Origin: Zonotrichia leucophrys gambelii
Lineage: Eukaryota > Chordata > Aves > Passeriformes > Passerellidae
Direction: 5' to 3'
Length of the DNA stretch: 64,000 nucleotides
Assembly: GCF_028769735.1 (NCBI RefSeq)
Contig: NC_088171.1
Location: 139,459,917-139,523,916, forward strand
In this document: piece after piece, positions 1-12,749 of the stretch
Layout of the letters: each line of letters opens with the position of its first letter
Position numbering within the stretch: the stretch's first letter is position 1
Position numbers and translations under genes: made by a program
The notes under the pieces: model-generated
The model's database searches: none
What the model was told of the DNA's origin: nothing
The model's input: the letters and a program-made list of their open reading frames with translations, nothing else

Positions 1-2505
1 TATATTCCTGTGAAAAAAATGAGACATATGATAGGTAACTGAAAATAGACACCCTGTTCAGAAGTCATAGGAGCCAAATTAAAGTTCTGCAAAGACCAAG
101 AAATGAAGGTCTTCATGGAGCAGAAGCTTTGATGGGAACACACAACACCAGCACATAAGAAATGTCATTACACATATTTCTTCTGACCAAGGATGTTTTT
201 TTGTTGCTCGTGTGTATATTAGCTTCCAGTGAATTTAAAACTGTAAAGTTTAATAGCTGAATGCTACAATTCATTGGACAGTATGACAGTGATTAATACC
301 ACTTTAGTAGTAGGATCTCCCTTGTATATTACCACTATGGTAATATGTTCCAAAATTCCTGCCCACTAAGAAAATAAAAGAAAAATAATGTGGCAAGATA
401 AATGTAAGCTATGTATTTGCAGCTAAAAGGATCTAAAACATTTTTGCACAAGCAGGGTCAGATAAGCTATGTTTGAAATAGTATCCTTTGAGAAAATTCT
501 TACTAAAGCACCTAAAATATTATTTTATATCAAAAAAACCCTCCAAAGTTAATATCAAATAGTAATTTAATTACTACTTAGGAAAACCAAGTGAACAAGA
601 ACAATATTGTTGTAATTTTTGCTGGATCATATCTCTCACCTTAAGATTTGTGTTGCTGTTTCTTAAATGCAATAGAATTAAATTGAATAATGGTGTACAG
701 ACCAAAATAAGAGTTCTCTTTCTTTAAATTTATGCTGCAGGGTTTTGTTCCACCCCATGAAGCCCACCAAAAACTCAGTGAGCAGTAACATTTAACCTTT
801 AAAATAAATTATCATTGAATTATATTAATATTAAAAATGCCTTTTATGCGCAAGCAAGGTACCTGGAATACAGATTTTAAAAAGCAGTGGAAGCACAAAA
901 GAAAATCAAGAAATAATCTAAAACCGTAGTTGCTTTGAAATTAAGGAAAATTACACAAACACTGGCAATATTGACTGTATGATATTTTTCCCCATTTAAA
1001 AAATATGCTGGTGTACCTAATAAAATTAGAATACAAATCTTACAAGTAGATTGTTTAAAATATAGAATTGCTTAAAAATACTTTTGTCGGTGAAGCATGT
1101 CCTTAGATTAAGTTTTAAAGTCTTTGCTTTCTTCTTTGTTTTCACTTGAATGGCCTGTACTTTGGGAAAAATGTTCTGGCCTCACTGAAGGCAGTGCGAG
1201 CTTTTGGAAAGCAACGGGAGCTCCTACCCTACAGCTCTGTAATGAGTTCAGCACAGCTGAAACTCTGCATCTCCCTGAGACTCTGTCAGGTCAGTGGCAC
1301 TTCAGGTCAATGCAATGGACCACTAGCACAAAGGATATTTCAAGATAATTCCCAAAACATCATTCCTGCAGAGAAACTCAGATATACTTAACTTTAATGC
1401 TGACTTCAACAGGACAGAGAATATTTATAAGCTTGCATGACTTTGCTTGAGGTTCAGGAGAGAAAATAGAGCATCTATAAGAAACTCTACTTTTTTCAAT
1501 ATATAATCTAAAGATAAACATTTTTTTTGAAGTAAGGAAATGTATGTTCAATGACTCTCTAGTGTTTTACTGCATATTTAGGCTGACCACACTGGCCATA
1601 CAAACACATACTTAGTGAAAATTTACTTACGATAAAAATTATTTACAACAGTATAAAGTCTTGAATTCCTGATTTTGATGTCTCACACTACCACTCCAAA
1701 AAGAAAAAGAATAAAGGAAACCTAACCAAAAATAAACAAACCCCCAATCACCTGATACTTCAAAATATTTAGTTTTGGATTAAGATGAAAAGCTAAAAAT
1801 TGCACTCACTGCTGTGTTATGTTTCAAGTTAACTTTAAAGGAGCAATTGTTTCACATTAAACTTCTGTCATTTCTGTAAAACCCGACCATATAAAAGATT
1901 AATGTATTACAGAACAGTACTATGAAATATAACCATATTTGTAGCACTGTCTTTCATGTTTCATTTTAGTGCATTTAGCACTCTGGCCCAGTCATAACTG
2001 TTTTTGTATGGAATGTCATCATATATGTTCTGGTATTGTGAGTGCGTCTTGCCCAAACATGATGAGGTAGTATCACAGATAATGATGCTGAACATAACAC
2101 TTATTTTTGGCTTCCAAGTGAGATGTATAATTTAAAATTTTCATCTGTTTCAGCTCCCTCTACAGTCAGCAGAGATATTGTCAACTCCAGATAGTGATGC
2201 AGTATGTCTGCTCTCATTCCCTGCCTGCACTTGTCTTCTGAAGTTAGTTGGTGTGAAGCCATTCCCTCATCTCTGAGTGGCTGCTTCTTCTGGAAAAGAG
2301 AGTGACTGTAGGTTTATCTTGTGTTTAATATATCAAACAATAGACAAAATTATTTTAAAAATATGAATAATTTTGTTATTACTATTTTTAATTTACTAAA
2401 TTGTTTGTTTGTGTGTTTATTTTCTTGTAATATCTAATTTGACAACAAGGATATCTATGAATAGCTTTGGTTCAGGTCTACTAGGAAAGTTTAAGGGGGT
2501 TTTTT

Positions 2506-2535
2506 GGTTGGTTGGTTAGTTGGTTGGTTTTGGTT
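2506..2535. repeat. GGTT tetranucleotide microsatellite
   Basis: Imperfect run of GGTT units with one GTTA interruption, next to a G/T-rich stretch. A simple sequence repeat with no sign of function. Confidence 0.8.
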
Positions 2536-3785
2536 TCTTTTTCTCTTTCAGTACTGTCATTACTCTTCTGGTTTCTATGCTTAGAAGTAAAAAAAAGTTA
2601 TTGTGAGCAGCTTTGTTTTTCAGGCTGAGTTTCACATGAGAAATTTCACTGTAAGCCAAAACCAATGCCTACTCAGTGAGCTGTACAGATGTTGGGAAAG
2701 TCAATAAGAATGTTTTGTCAAATGTTGAGGTTTTTTAAGACAGCAATTTCAATAGAGCTAACATCCCTGGGACTATCAATATAGTGCACTTTGCAGACCT
2801 GGAGGCATCTACTAAGAACACTTTAGTTCTGGAGCATTGTTTTTGGATGTTTGAGCATGGCACTTATCACAGTATGTCTCTGGTCTAAAGAAATCCATAA
2901 GATGTGCATCAGTAAACTATCATTTCTTGTTGTGGTCTGAGAGCATGGCCCTTGCAACTTTATTTACACAAGCCTGATCTTGGAAAGGGATAAAAGGCTA
3001 TCATACAGACGGAGCACCAGGCTAAAGCACAATGTTTTAAAAGGCAAAATCACTTTTCTTCAGTGAGACTTTTGTTTGTATTCATCAACTGATTGTAAAG
3101 TTGGTGCATTGTTATAATCATGCTATTAAAAAAGTGCAGAGCTAGATTATACCCAAACCCTGACAAAATATACCTTTATATTTTAAATATAGAAATTCCT
3201 GTAGAAAAATTTAAATTTCAGAAAAATTTAAGTATTTTTCAAATGGCATAATGAGTGAAATACATGCTTTCAGAAATGGATTTAATTTAGGATACAGATT
3301 AAAAAAATGTAGAATTTAAACATGCATCAGCATATACATGCACTTATTTTCATATGAGTGATACTGGAGTTATGTGAACAGAAACCAGTTGATAATTTTG
3401 TCATCTAGGCTCACCATACATTGACACTTATGCAAATAAAACTTCATTAATAAACTTGGATTTACTCCCAATTTATATTTGTGCTAGTGAAAAGAGAATC
3501 AGACCCATTGATTTTGTGACAAACTGCTACTTTATTGGTTTTTTAAAGGTGTCCTGCTTTTAAACGAATGTAAGGGTTGATTGCTTTCATACTGCATACT
3601 TACTGCTTCCTTCTGTCCTTGACCTTTATCTGAGAGACAAAATTTCAGGATGACTTGGCAAGAGACTTTTCAGAAAAACTTGCACCTGGTATTCTGCAAT
3701 TTTCCTTTGATTTATATTTCACAGGGAAAAAAATTGAAAGAGAACAAAAAAACCAAAGGAGAGTAGAATAATGATATTATAATTT

Positions 3786-3808
3786 ATGTATATATATATA
3801 TATGTATG
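3786..3808. repeat. TA dinucleotide tract
   Basis: Alternating T and A with two TG interruptions. Self-complementary simple repeat in AT-rich DNA. Confidence 0.75.
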
Positions 3809-4782
3809 TTCAATCAGTTTCAATACATGTATACATAAAAATGACAAGAATAAATAAATGGGAAGTGTTTAATTAATTCAGTAAAACTTGTTTTATTTGA
3901 TGCATCAATTTCCTCAGAGGATTATAAATCTGTCATTGCACTGGGTTTTAAAAAAACAAAAAGATAAAAAGCCTACTGTCTTTTCTAATTTGCACAATAG
4001 TCATTGTATATTTAAACAGTATAAGCAAGAGAAGATGGTTTTCAAAGTCCACTAGTGGTTTTAGAGCTGAACAATATGAAATTTGTCATCTCATTGTGAT
4101 CTTATGTTGGGTCTTATCCAGAGTTATGGCAATCTGGAATTTGTCAGGAGATTCACAAGAAAGTGCACAGTGCCCGTGCAATGCAAAACATCTTACTGGT
4201 AGGAAAAATTAAGGATTCAAGTTTCAGGTTTGTCAGCCTGTGACAATAGGCAAGTCACCACTCATCTGCAAGTCTGTCCATCTCTCTCCAAGATTTCTGA
4301 TCACCTACCTCCCCTCTATTTAGGCTAAGCTATTTGTTCCTCTGTTCAATTAGCTACAACCTCTAGGAATGAATTGCCCTTAATTTTACAGTCTTGTTTT
4401 TTTAAAATTTGCCCCTAAAAGTCAGGAGCAAATGTTCCTTAAAGTCCCTGCATATTTTCCCAACATATTTTCCTTCCTTCCTTTCAATATATTTGAGTAA
4501 TATTTATTTTACCTTTATCCAAACCACTGTGAATCTTGGTACATTTGAATACAAAATGTCCATTGCTTCTGCTTTTTAAATAATTGCCAATGGGTTTGGT
4601 TTGCTTTTGCAAGAACATAGCTTTTCATTGTAAATATATTATGAATTTTCAACATGAACAAATATATAAAATAATTAAATGTTAACCCCTTACAAGAAAT
4701 GTATCAAGTCTTTTAAGTACAATTGCTCCATAGAAAATTACCAAGGAACATTTGAAATGCATAATTTTTAGAGGAAGGGTGG

Positions 4783-4968
4783 AATTATATCAGATTGATC
4801 AAGCATGATTTCCCCTTAAATAATCCAGGCTGACTATTTCTGATGACCTTATTTTCCACTCCATGTGTTGTGATACCTCCAGAATGACCTGTTCCATCAC
4901 CTTTCCAGGGGTGGATGTGAGGCTGAGTGGCCCTAGTTTCTTGGGTCTTCCTTCTAGTTTACATACAT
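4783..4968 (-). mobile_element. CR1 LINE fragment, start of reverse-transcriptase domain
   Basis: Read on the minus strand, this stretch gives the peptide GPLSLTSTPGKVMEQVILE, which matches the CR1 ORF2 reverse-transcriptase start (family pattern GNYRPVSLTS.PGKVMEQ.ILE). The conserved downstream part, where the family has a histidine-containing SQHGF..GKSCLTNLI segment, is also recognisable at DNA level from about 4783. An in-frame stop lies just before the quoted peptide, so it cannot code. Both the 5' part and the 3' end of the element are missing. It is a dead, old fragment. Orientation is secure; the ends are approximate. Confidence 0.78.
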
Positions 4969-5384
4969 TGCTGACCAGAACAGATTAATGGAGTTCCTAC
5001 CCTAGAAACTTACTGTCACAGTCTAATTTCTCTTTCAATTTTACTGAAAATGCTTGTATTGACCAAATATTTAAGTCTTTCTCCAGCCATCATCTCTAAG
5101 CAGTATTCCATGCAAATATATTCTTACTGTTTTTGCAAAAATGCTAAGGCTAAGACTGGCAAGTCAAGACCAATATGTTATATTCATTTTTCTGGTTTTG
5201 TTTTGTGAAAACCTGTTGGATTTTTAGCTGAGATATATGTTTTAGATACTATATACAATTATTGTACATTAAGGTGTCATATTAAATATTCTGCAAGTTA
5301 ACTAATTACTGCATTTCTTTCACCACAGCATAAAGAAATCATGTGAAGGAACAAATGTGGGATAATAAAGGCACAAGGGGATAA

Positions 5385-5800
5385 AAAAAGGTCTGGCCAT
5401 CTGTAAACAGTGTGCTGGCCAGAATGCTTGTCTGACTGTGCCCTGCCCTGGTTAGTGCAGTCTGTTCTGTTTTCTAATTAAACACCATTTTTAACTCATT
5501 TCCTGAGACAAGTCTCTCTCCTGTGCACTGGAGTATTTATGGGGCCTGGAGAGGAGCCAGCCTGCTGTGTGCCCATGGTTCCAGCAGCTGGAGTGAGTGT
5601 GGGTGCAGGAGTCAGGCTGTGATTGCTAGCAGAGATCAGGCAGGAAATCCAGCAAAAAGGTGACATGGCCTGGGAGCCAGGGGTGTGAGTAGGTCCCTTG
5701 GAATGAGGCACCTGGACAACAGGGACCACGACAGAGTGTCAGTCCCACTGCCAGAGAGGCAATGGAATCTGGGAGTAGATGGAGAGACCTGTTCATGTGT
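5385..5800 (+). other. GC-rich block, possibly an LTR with R/U5 and leader (unclassified)
   Basis: This stretch differs sharply in base composition from its AT-rich flanks. It contains an ATTAAA poly(A)-signal variant at 5477-5482 followed by CTGAGACAAGTCTCTCTCCT, an arrangement seen at the R/U5 end of many LTRs. A purine-rich, G-rich stretch follows to about 5790. Short open frames on both strands show no domain I know. I infer an old LTR-type or other interspersed repeat, but I cannot name a family. It could also be a relic of an untranslated exon. Confidence 0.35.
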
Positions 5801-8800
5801 GAGTGTAAATCATAATCTCCCTAAAAGCACTGCAACAGCCTGCCTTTATTTAAACACAATCCTTTAAATGCTGCAAGTTTCTCTTGAGGATTGTTGAGAG
5901 AGATAATCTTCTGTCAAGATAAACCACGAGAACATGTTTCCATATTCCTTTGGGCAGGTTGTTTGACTTTAATGTGGAGGACCACATCTAGTAAACTCCC
6001 TAAGGAGGTTTTTACCACAGCTACTTGTAATGTGGTTAGATTTAGAATACATGAAGCATTAAGGCAATAAGAGTTTCAGAATATTATAAAGTGCAGGGGA
6101 AAAAATGCAGTAGATTTATCTGATACAAGCAGAATTTGCAATGAGGATGAAACATCCTAGAAAAGTCAATTAATGATGAGTCCTCCTTTCAGAGTCAAAG
6201 ACGTATCAGATCTTAAGAGAATTGTTGGTATGAATTTGGCTTTCTATATTCCAGATGAATATTTTAATCAACAAGATATGATCTCAAACTCTCAAGAGTA
6301 AAATTCATGCTTAACAGTTTTATAGACATTCCAGTAGACAGAAGGAACTGAAACAAAAGTTGGCTGGTGGCTAGGGAGTACGGATGAATCTTACTCAGAA
6401 AGAGAAAAATCCTATACACTATGAAAGCCCTCCTAGTTCTTGTTAACATAATATTTGGAAGAAAGAGGATTGAATACTCTCATTATGACACATGTATTGC
6501 AGGGGGTGAAAGCTTAATTTTTCTCTAAATTTAATTTTATATTTGAAAATAGCTTCTCACCATTGCTACATAGTACATTCTTAATTCTAAAATATTAATT
6601 TGCCACACATTAAGATGTCACAATAATTTGTGTTCATTATTATCAATTATTTATATAAAATTAACTGAATCCTGAGAGTTGACATAGTAAATGGATGCCA
6701 ACCATAGCAACATTAAGAAAGCTGTTTTGGGAAGCAAGGCTGAGTGATTCATGATTTATTTCTTAAAATCTCCTGTATTTATTTTCTTTAGCACAACACT
6801 CTGATATTATTATTTATCTTTATGTAAAGTCCATAAAACACTGAACATATGCAAATGGCCTTGGTGATATTAATAGAGAAAGAAAAAGAAGTAAAAATAG
6901 TTGTCTGCTTTCCTGAAGATGTCTGTGATGCCAAGAGATTTTTGCTTTTTATTTATTTTTCACATATTCATAGCTCTGAAAATTATTATTGTGTAGTTAT
7001 ATAGTTTCCTAGCTAACTCTATTATTTTTTTAGACAAATACATTCCTGGAATCCTATTCTAATCCTGCTTTTTCAGTCAGCCAAGGAAATTCCACTTTCC
7101 CATGTATTTAGACATAAACAACGTGGGGCTAGGAGAAAGGGGGGGCAGTGTCAGTAGGGGGCCGAACCAAGAGAGAGAATTACTTCAAAAATTGTACTTC
7201 TAACTGGGGATTCTTGTCAATTATGCCAATTTGCTAAACATAAAAATGTCTAAACCCTGCATGCTGTTTGCATTCTGCCACAAATGCATCTGGAGGACCT
7301 TCAATTAATAGTAACCACTTCTCATTTTTATATTGTTTGGCTTGTGATTTTAAGGTTGATAAGGCATCTGCTACAGTAAGGAAGTAGTTCAATAATACAC
7401 ATTTTGTGTCTCTTCAGAACTGAACAGACATACTATCCAACACTAAGTTTGATTCTCCTGCTCCATTTTATTTATGTTCTGAATTCCATTTATACTTTCA
7501 TGTTATTTAAATAAATAGTTTCATTACTCAGAAGAGTTTGAAGTGCTCAGTTGAAAATGAGTATTCACTGAGAGTCTAAGGAGAAAGGTTTGAATTCATT
7601 CCTAATTGACACAATGCTTAACAAGTCTCAGTTAAAGGGAAAGTTACTTTCTGCAATGAATACTTGATATTTGAAAAGTCCAGCAGTAGAATCTAAGTGT
7701 GACTATAGAAGTATTCTTAACATTTAAGTTTGCAGGCTGCAACCATTACCAGTGGCACAGCATGATGTGTGCCTGTATATATGTACACCTAGGATTTTCA
7801 TAATGTCAAGGGGAAAGACAATTAATTGCTTTATTAGAAAAGAAGTGGCCACCTTGTCAGAAATGCTTATATTCAAATCTGTTTCAAGTTTACATCTTTC
7901 CTGTCCCAGAATGCATAAGTAGGAGCTCACAGTGATGCAACCCAAGGTAAGAAAGAGGCGCTTCCATCACTAGCAAAGCAATGCAGAAATTATCTAGAAT
8001 TCAGAACATTGTTTTCCTCAAAAATTTTAATTGACATAATATGCAGACAAAAATAACACAATTATGAATGTATGAATAAATGTATGAATGTGTATGTATA
8101 TGTGTGTATATATATATATTTGTATATGTATATATGTATATATGTATATATGTGTATATGTATATATGTATATATGTATATATGTATATATGTATAATGG
8201 ATAAATTGTTTTTTAAAATGCAGAGAGGTTTTTTTTCCTGTTTCAGCCTTACAATTAATAGTCTATCTACAATGGTTTTGGACACACTATCCTTATTTCA
8301 TCTGAAAATATGTGCTGAGTCCAATAAGAAAGTGTTGAATGAGCATGTGACATTCAGTGTCTTCTAACTGAATTTATCCTGACACACCATGGAAATTTTT
8401 CTGTGATTTCCAAGCTATTTCACCTGTACTAAATAGTAATTCTAGAAACAGATTAGCATTGGCTGAGGCCAGAGTCTTCAAAGAGCCATTGCATGTGAAC
8501 AAAGAATAGATGGACTTCTACTGACTCTAGATTTTGCTAGCAGATGAGCTAATGAATGAGAGTTATATTTTTGTAGCAAAAGCATATTGTAACCCCTGTA
8601 CTGGCCCAGAATTTAAGATAAAAATGTTCAGGAAATATCTATAAGTTAATATGGAGCTTATTTAAAAAAAACAACAAAACTAACCAAAATGTCAGTGGCA
8701 AAAGAAATGCCGATAGAATGGCAAAGGCTCATTGGTAAAAGCATACATATCACATTTAAATAGTGTTTTCAAAGTTAAGTATTCTGATTCCTTCATCTGC

Positions 8801-9488
8801 TTCAACAACAGGAATTGTAAAGTAAGCCAACTCTTACAATCACAACAAAATCTAGGATAGTCTACAAGGTTTGCTTATGTCTTTGTTTTTGCTGTTAATT
8901 GAACTCTAAAAATTATTCCTTAATAGTATATGTCATTATGTATTATATATTTTAATTTGAATTACATTTTCTTCAGATATAGTTACTATATTACACAAAT
9001 TTGCTCTCCTTTGAATTAAAGGCTAATTCTCTTGTCATTCTTAATTTTCTACTTTTTTTTCCTGCTTTGTGTCCTGAAGTTGTGGTCATCTTTTACAAAA
9101 CATACTTATCAAAAGGACTGGGTTGTTGTAGAGATGGTTTAGCCTTCTCTTTCAGCAAAAAAAAATGGAAGTAAGAAAGTCTGATTTAACACAAAGTAAT
9201 TTTTCCTTCAGCTGCTAAGTAAGAAGACAAGAAATACTGCTCATTTTTTACCTGTTTAATTTTAAATTAAACATAGCAAAAATATGTATAGAAAAAGAAA
9301 TGTCTAAATTGCAGAGCCAAAGAAGCAGTTAAATGCAAATTTTGCCTTTTATTCATGCTAATTTTATAATTCTCCATTTTAAATTTCTAGCTTTGCATTG
9401 TTTCCAATGTTACTTCAAAATTTAAATTGATATCCCACAGAAGGTATTTTCCACTGCATTTATTTGTAATTTCATATAAAATACACAA
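5801..9488. other. Unique AT-rich DNA, no gene seen
   Basis: No repeat family recognised apart from the octanucleotide microsatellite at 8.09-8.2 kb. Short open frames at 7.7-8.4 kb are either antisense chance frames or translations of that microsatellite. Octamers ATGCAAAT occur at 6849-6856 and 9333-9340. Confidence 0.6.
8091..8195. repeat. Octanucleotide microsatellite (GTATATAT)n
   Basis: A TG/TA-rich lead-in (8091-8125) passes into a run whose period is 8 bases, GTATATAT, with one TGTG interruption near 8151-8155. It is preceded by TATGAATG/TGTATGAA units from about 8063. Reading frames through it give tyrosine/isoleucine/valine/methionine repeats on both strands, an artefact of the repeat. 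It is likely to be length-polymorphic and to form DNA-unwinding or cruciform structures. Confidence 0.9.
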
Positions 9489-9900
9489 TGGATTGTTTGA
9501 GTAGTAAGGGTTTGGTAGCAGGAGGGGGCTACAAGGGTTGACTTCTGTGGAAGCTGCTGGAAGCTTCCCCCATGTCTAGTAGACCCAATGCCAGCTGTCT
9601 CCAAGACTGATCTGCCACTCTCCAAGGTCAAGCCCATCATTACTGGTGGTAGTGCCTCTGGGGTCACATATGTATAATAATTTAGAAATCCTGTACAAAC
9701 AGAACTGGTGCAACTGCAGCTGAACAGGGGAGTGAGACTATGGAGAGAACAGCTCTTCCAACATGAAAGAGGTTCTCCCAGGGCTGGAGCAGAGACTCCC
9801 TGCAGCCCACGGTGAAGACCATGGTGAGGAAACCTGTCCTGCTGCAGCCCATGGAGGTCTGTAGCAAGCACAGATGCACACGCAGCCCCTGGGGAACCCC

Positions 9901-10018
9901 ACACTGGAGCAGGTAGATATGCTTGAAGGAGTCTGGGACCCCTGGGAAGCCCACACTGGAGCAGGTAGATATGCTTGAAGGAGTCTGGGACCCCTGGGAA
10001 GCCCACACTGGAGCAGGT
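9901..10018 (+). repeat. Exact 52-bp tandem duplication inside the LTR
   Basis: Two consecutive 52-base units (9901-9952 and 9953-10004) are identical and are followed by the first 14 bases of a third (10005-10018). Each unit starts ACACTGGAGCAGGTAGATAT and ends CCTGGGAAGCCC. Identity in an otherwise decayed LTR points to a recent duplication by slippage or unequal exchange. Confidence 0.95.
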
Positions 10019-10299
10019 GTGCTGCCAGGACTTGTGACCCCCTGGGAGGTCAGGTTTGTGAAGTCTATGAGAAGGACCCGTTTGGAGAAATTCATGGAAG
10101 ATTGTCTCCTGTGGGTGAAACCCCAGCACTGGAGCAGGGGAAGAGAGTGAGGAGGAATGAGAGGCAAAGACAACCCCTACTCCCTGTCCCCTCAAGAGAA
10201 AGTGGAAGAGGTAGAGATAATCGGAAGAGGGATGCTGGGAACGTGTTTTGAGATTTGTTTTTACTCCTCATTATCCTACTCTGATTTGATTGGCAAGGA

Positions 10300-10305
10300 A
10301 TTAAA
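10300..10305 (+). promoter_or_regulatory. Poly(A)-signal variant ATTAAA of the 9.5-kb LTR
   Basis: It sits at the place where the 27.7 and 60.0 kb copies have AATAAA, after the CTCATTATCCT(A/C)CTCTG motif. It matches the R-region signal of the family. Activity is unknown. Confidence 0.5.
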
Positions 10306-10350
10306 TTAATTTCCCTAAGTCAATTCTGTTCAAACAGTTCCTAATTGTGG

Positions 10351-12749
10351 GCCTAAAGCGTGCAAGAAGACCCTTTGAAAGTCTTGCTTTAATATTGTTA
10401 ATTTTTTCATGGAGAATTATTATTCTTCCAAAAACAGTGACCCAGTTCAAACTTCAAACTACTAGGACATGCATGATGCATCAGAGTGACATTTGTGTGG
10501 AAAGACCTCAGGATTTGAATATTGTAGCAAATTTTTTTTGTCTTTAAAACAAAAGAAAATCTCTTGAGGTTGGATGTTATATAAACACCTCGAATGGATG
10601 GAATGAATGATGTTAACTAAGTGTTGGGTATCTTCTCAGATCATAGCATAGCCTAGGGGGCAGGATGCACCACCACAGTCCATCCCATGATTAAGCAAAC
10701 TTCTCTGAGCCTTGTATTTGTTTTCCTTTGAATGAATCTAAATGATAATATTAAAAAAACCCATATATTTTATTCCACCCTGCCTACCTGCTAACGCTTT
10801 CATGAGAGTGTATATGTGTTCCATATTTGGAGCACTGCAGCTGGAAGATACTTTGAGAATCTAAATGTGGAGAGGCTGTTGATCTTCTTTAAATTACATG
10901 AATGGATGGATTATACATATACATCCAGGAAAGAGATAAAATTTCTGCCACAAGATCACATATACAAACCTTGTTTTGAGAGATTATCTCCCACTCAAGG
11001 TTACCCTGAGAAAGTAGGAAGGACCAAACTTCATTAAGGACACTGAACTTGCATTCCAAAACCAGAAACCTGAAAAATAATTTCCAAAATTGCTTTTTGG
11101 AAACATTCCAAGGGTTAAATGACTTAAATACAATGGTTCTTAGAAATAAGACATTAATTTAAAAAATCATTCCCCTGGCAGTTTTGGAAAATTTAGCAAC
11201 TAGAGAACATATAGCACTGTAAAATTATAAGATTTCTAATAGATTTTAGTATAAAATCAAATTACTGGTCCCCCATATTGGCCTTAGCATTAATTTTACT
11301 AATATTTTGGATCAGGCTCATGTCCGGTCTGTGTAGCAGACATGGAACAACAGTGGTCAAGGGCTTTCAACTTCTCCCACATCTTAGAACATGCTCCTCA
11401 GCTTTGTCATACATCCTCTGTTCTCACATCTGACATCCTCAAACTAACTTAGCTCTGGATAAGTGCAGTCCTTCATTATGCCTCCCTGTGTAATGCAGAG
11501 GTACCATTCAAATTTGGAACACTGGAAAACGACTACAGTCAGTTACAGAAGAGAAAAAGGAAAGCTGAAAAGACATGGAGTCCCATTTCTTAGCTTTATG
11601 ACAACACAGCTTGGTTGTATCTTTGTGTGCTTCCAGTACTTAGGAAAAAAAAAATAAAGGTAAAGAGAGTAAACGTGTTTCTTCTCTTCTTCTCTCCCTG
11701 CTTCTTTCAAACAAATGAGTAATTAGGTAAATAAAATTTTTCCCTAGGGCACCATAAGGCAATTTAGAGCTCTGGCCATGATGGATCAGTTTATCTAAAT
11801 GGAGTGTAATGATAATTATGAATTTAAACAATTTGCAATAAAACCTGTTCTATTTCTTTTAATATCAAGACAGAAATGCACATGTATACATGCAAAGCTA
11901 CACATATTTGCATAAAACCCCTAAAACCAACACTTTCATGTATTACAGGATAAATATATTTAATGAAATGTCTTTCAGATTTTCAAAAATGTGATTAATT
12001 TTATAATACAACTTGTATTATACACAAGGTTTATTGACAATTTTTCCACATGGTGGTTATATAGCCCTGGAAGACCCTTAACTATAAATGTTATGTAAAT
12101 TATGCCATACAAACTGTTATTGTTTTGGATGTTATTCATTGTTAAACTTGTACTGTAGTGTTTGAGTTAATTTAATGTATTTCTTTTTATGTATTTTCTA
12201 ACTATTCAGGAGAACACAATTCTCCCTTTTGAGAAACATTTGATAGCTTGCTACATTACAGGAATAAAAATGAATAGAAATAAGCTGATCAAAAAGGACT
12301 GCATTGTTAAGTTTCACCTAGCAGGATGACCTAGCACTACAAGAGAAATAACGCATGACTTGGATTAGATTCATTACTGTAAAATATATTAGTGCTTCAG
12401 ATCCTTTCAGATGTTATGAGACAAAGAATGTATCATTATATAAATACATGTGCGCATATCAGCAAGATATCCAGTATTTGCAATAAAAGGATAGAAATTT
12501 CCTTTCTTACTAAAACAGTTGAAATCTTTGACTGAATTATAAACTATGCATAAACTAACTGGAGGTTAAAATGTTTCAAGCCAGCTGTGTATTAAACCAG
12601 GACACTAACTTTCTCAACAAATGAAATTTGATCACCTATTAAGCAAATTTTTTGTAATTTTTGAGACATTGTCTCAATCTTCAATGTGAAATTCGTTGAG
12701 GGGAAAAAGATAACTAGAGTAACACCTGTGGAATATGCAAATATTCTCA
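10351..12749. other. Unique AT-rich DNA, no gene seen
   Basis: Only short chance open frames (66-73 residues). No repeat family recognised. An octamer on the minus strand (ATTTGCAT) lies at 11906-11913, and ATGCAAAT at 12735-12742. Confidence 0.6.

Larger units (their letters stand above)
1..4782. other. Unique AT-rich DNA, no gene seen
   Basis: I recognise no repeat family and no supported exon here. Open frames near 1.12-1.39 kb are short, overlap each other and lack family resemblance. The stretch holds a GGTT-rich microsatellite near 2.5 kb and a short TA tract near 3.79 kb. An octamer ATGCAAAT lies at 3430-3437. Confidence 0.6.
9489..10350 (+). mobile_element. ERV-derived solo LTR, family A, 3' truncated
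   Basis: The stretch starts near the family 5' motif TTTGGTAGCAGG, passes through the GC-rich middle with many copies of CACTGGAGCAGG and GCAGCCC, and runs into the T-rich section TTACTCCTCATTATCCTACT with the poly(A)-signal variant ATTAAA at 10300-10305. The last 100-150 bases of the family (present in the 27.7 and 60.0 kb copies) are missing or too diverged to see. No gag, pol or env sequence flanks it, so it is a solo LTR. The 5' terminal TGT is diverged. Open frames on both strands (up to 257 residues on the minus strand) are by-products of the GC-rich sequence. I recognise the family from avian genomes, but I do not fix its class or database name. Confidence 0.82.

Noticed and set aside
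8001..8367. Tyrosine/isoleucine-repeat frames on both strands
   Set aside because: Direct translation of the GTATATAT microsatellite; the same length of open frame exists on both strands.
9422..10195. 257-residue minus-strand frame as a gene
   Set aside because: Antisense to an LTR and including the 52-bp duplication. Its leucine-, serine- and proline-rich composition comes from GC-rich repeat sequence.
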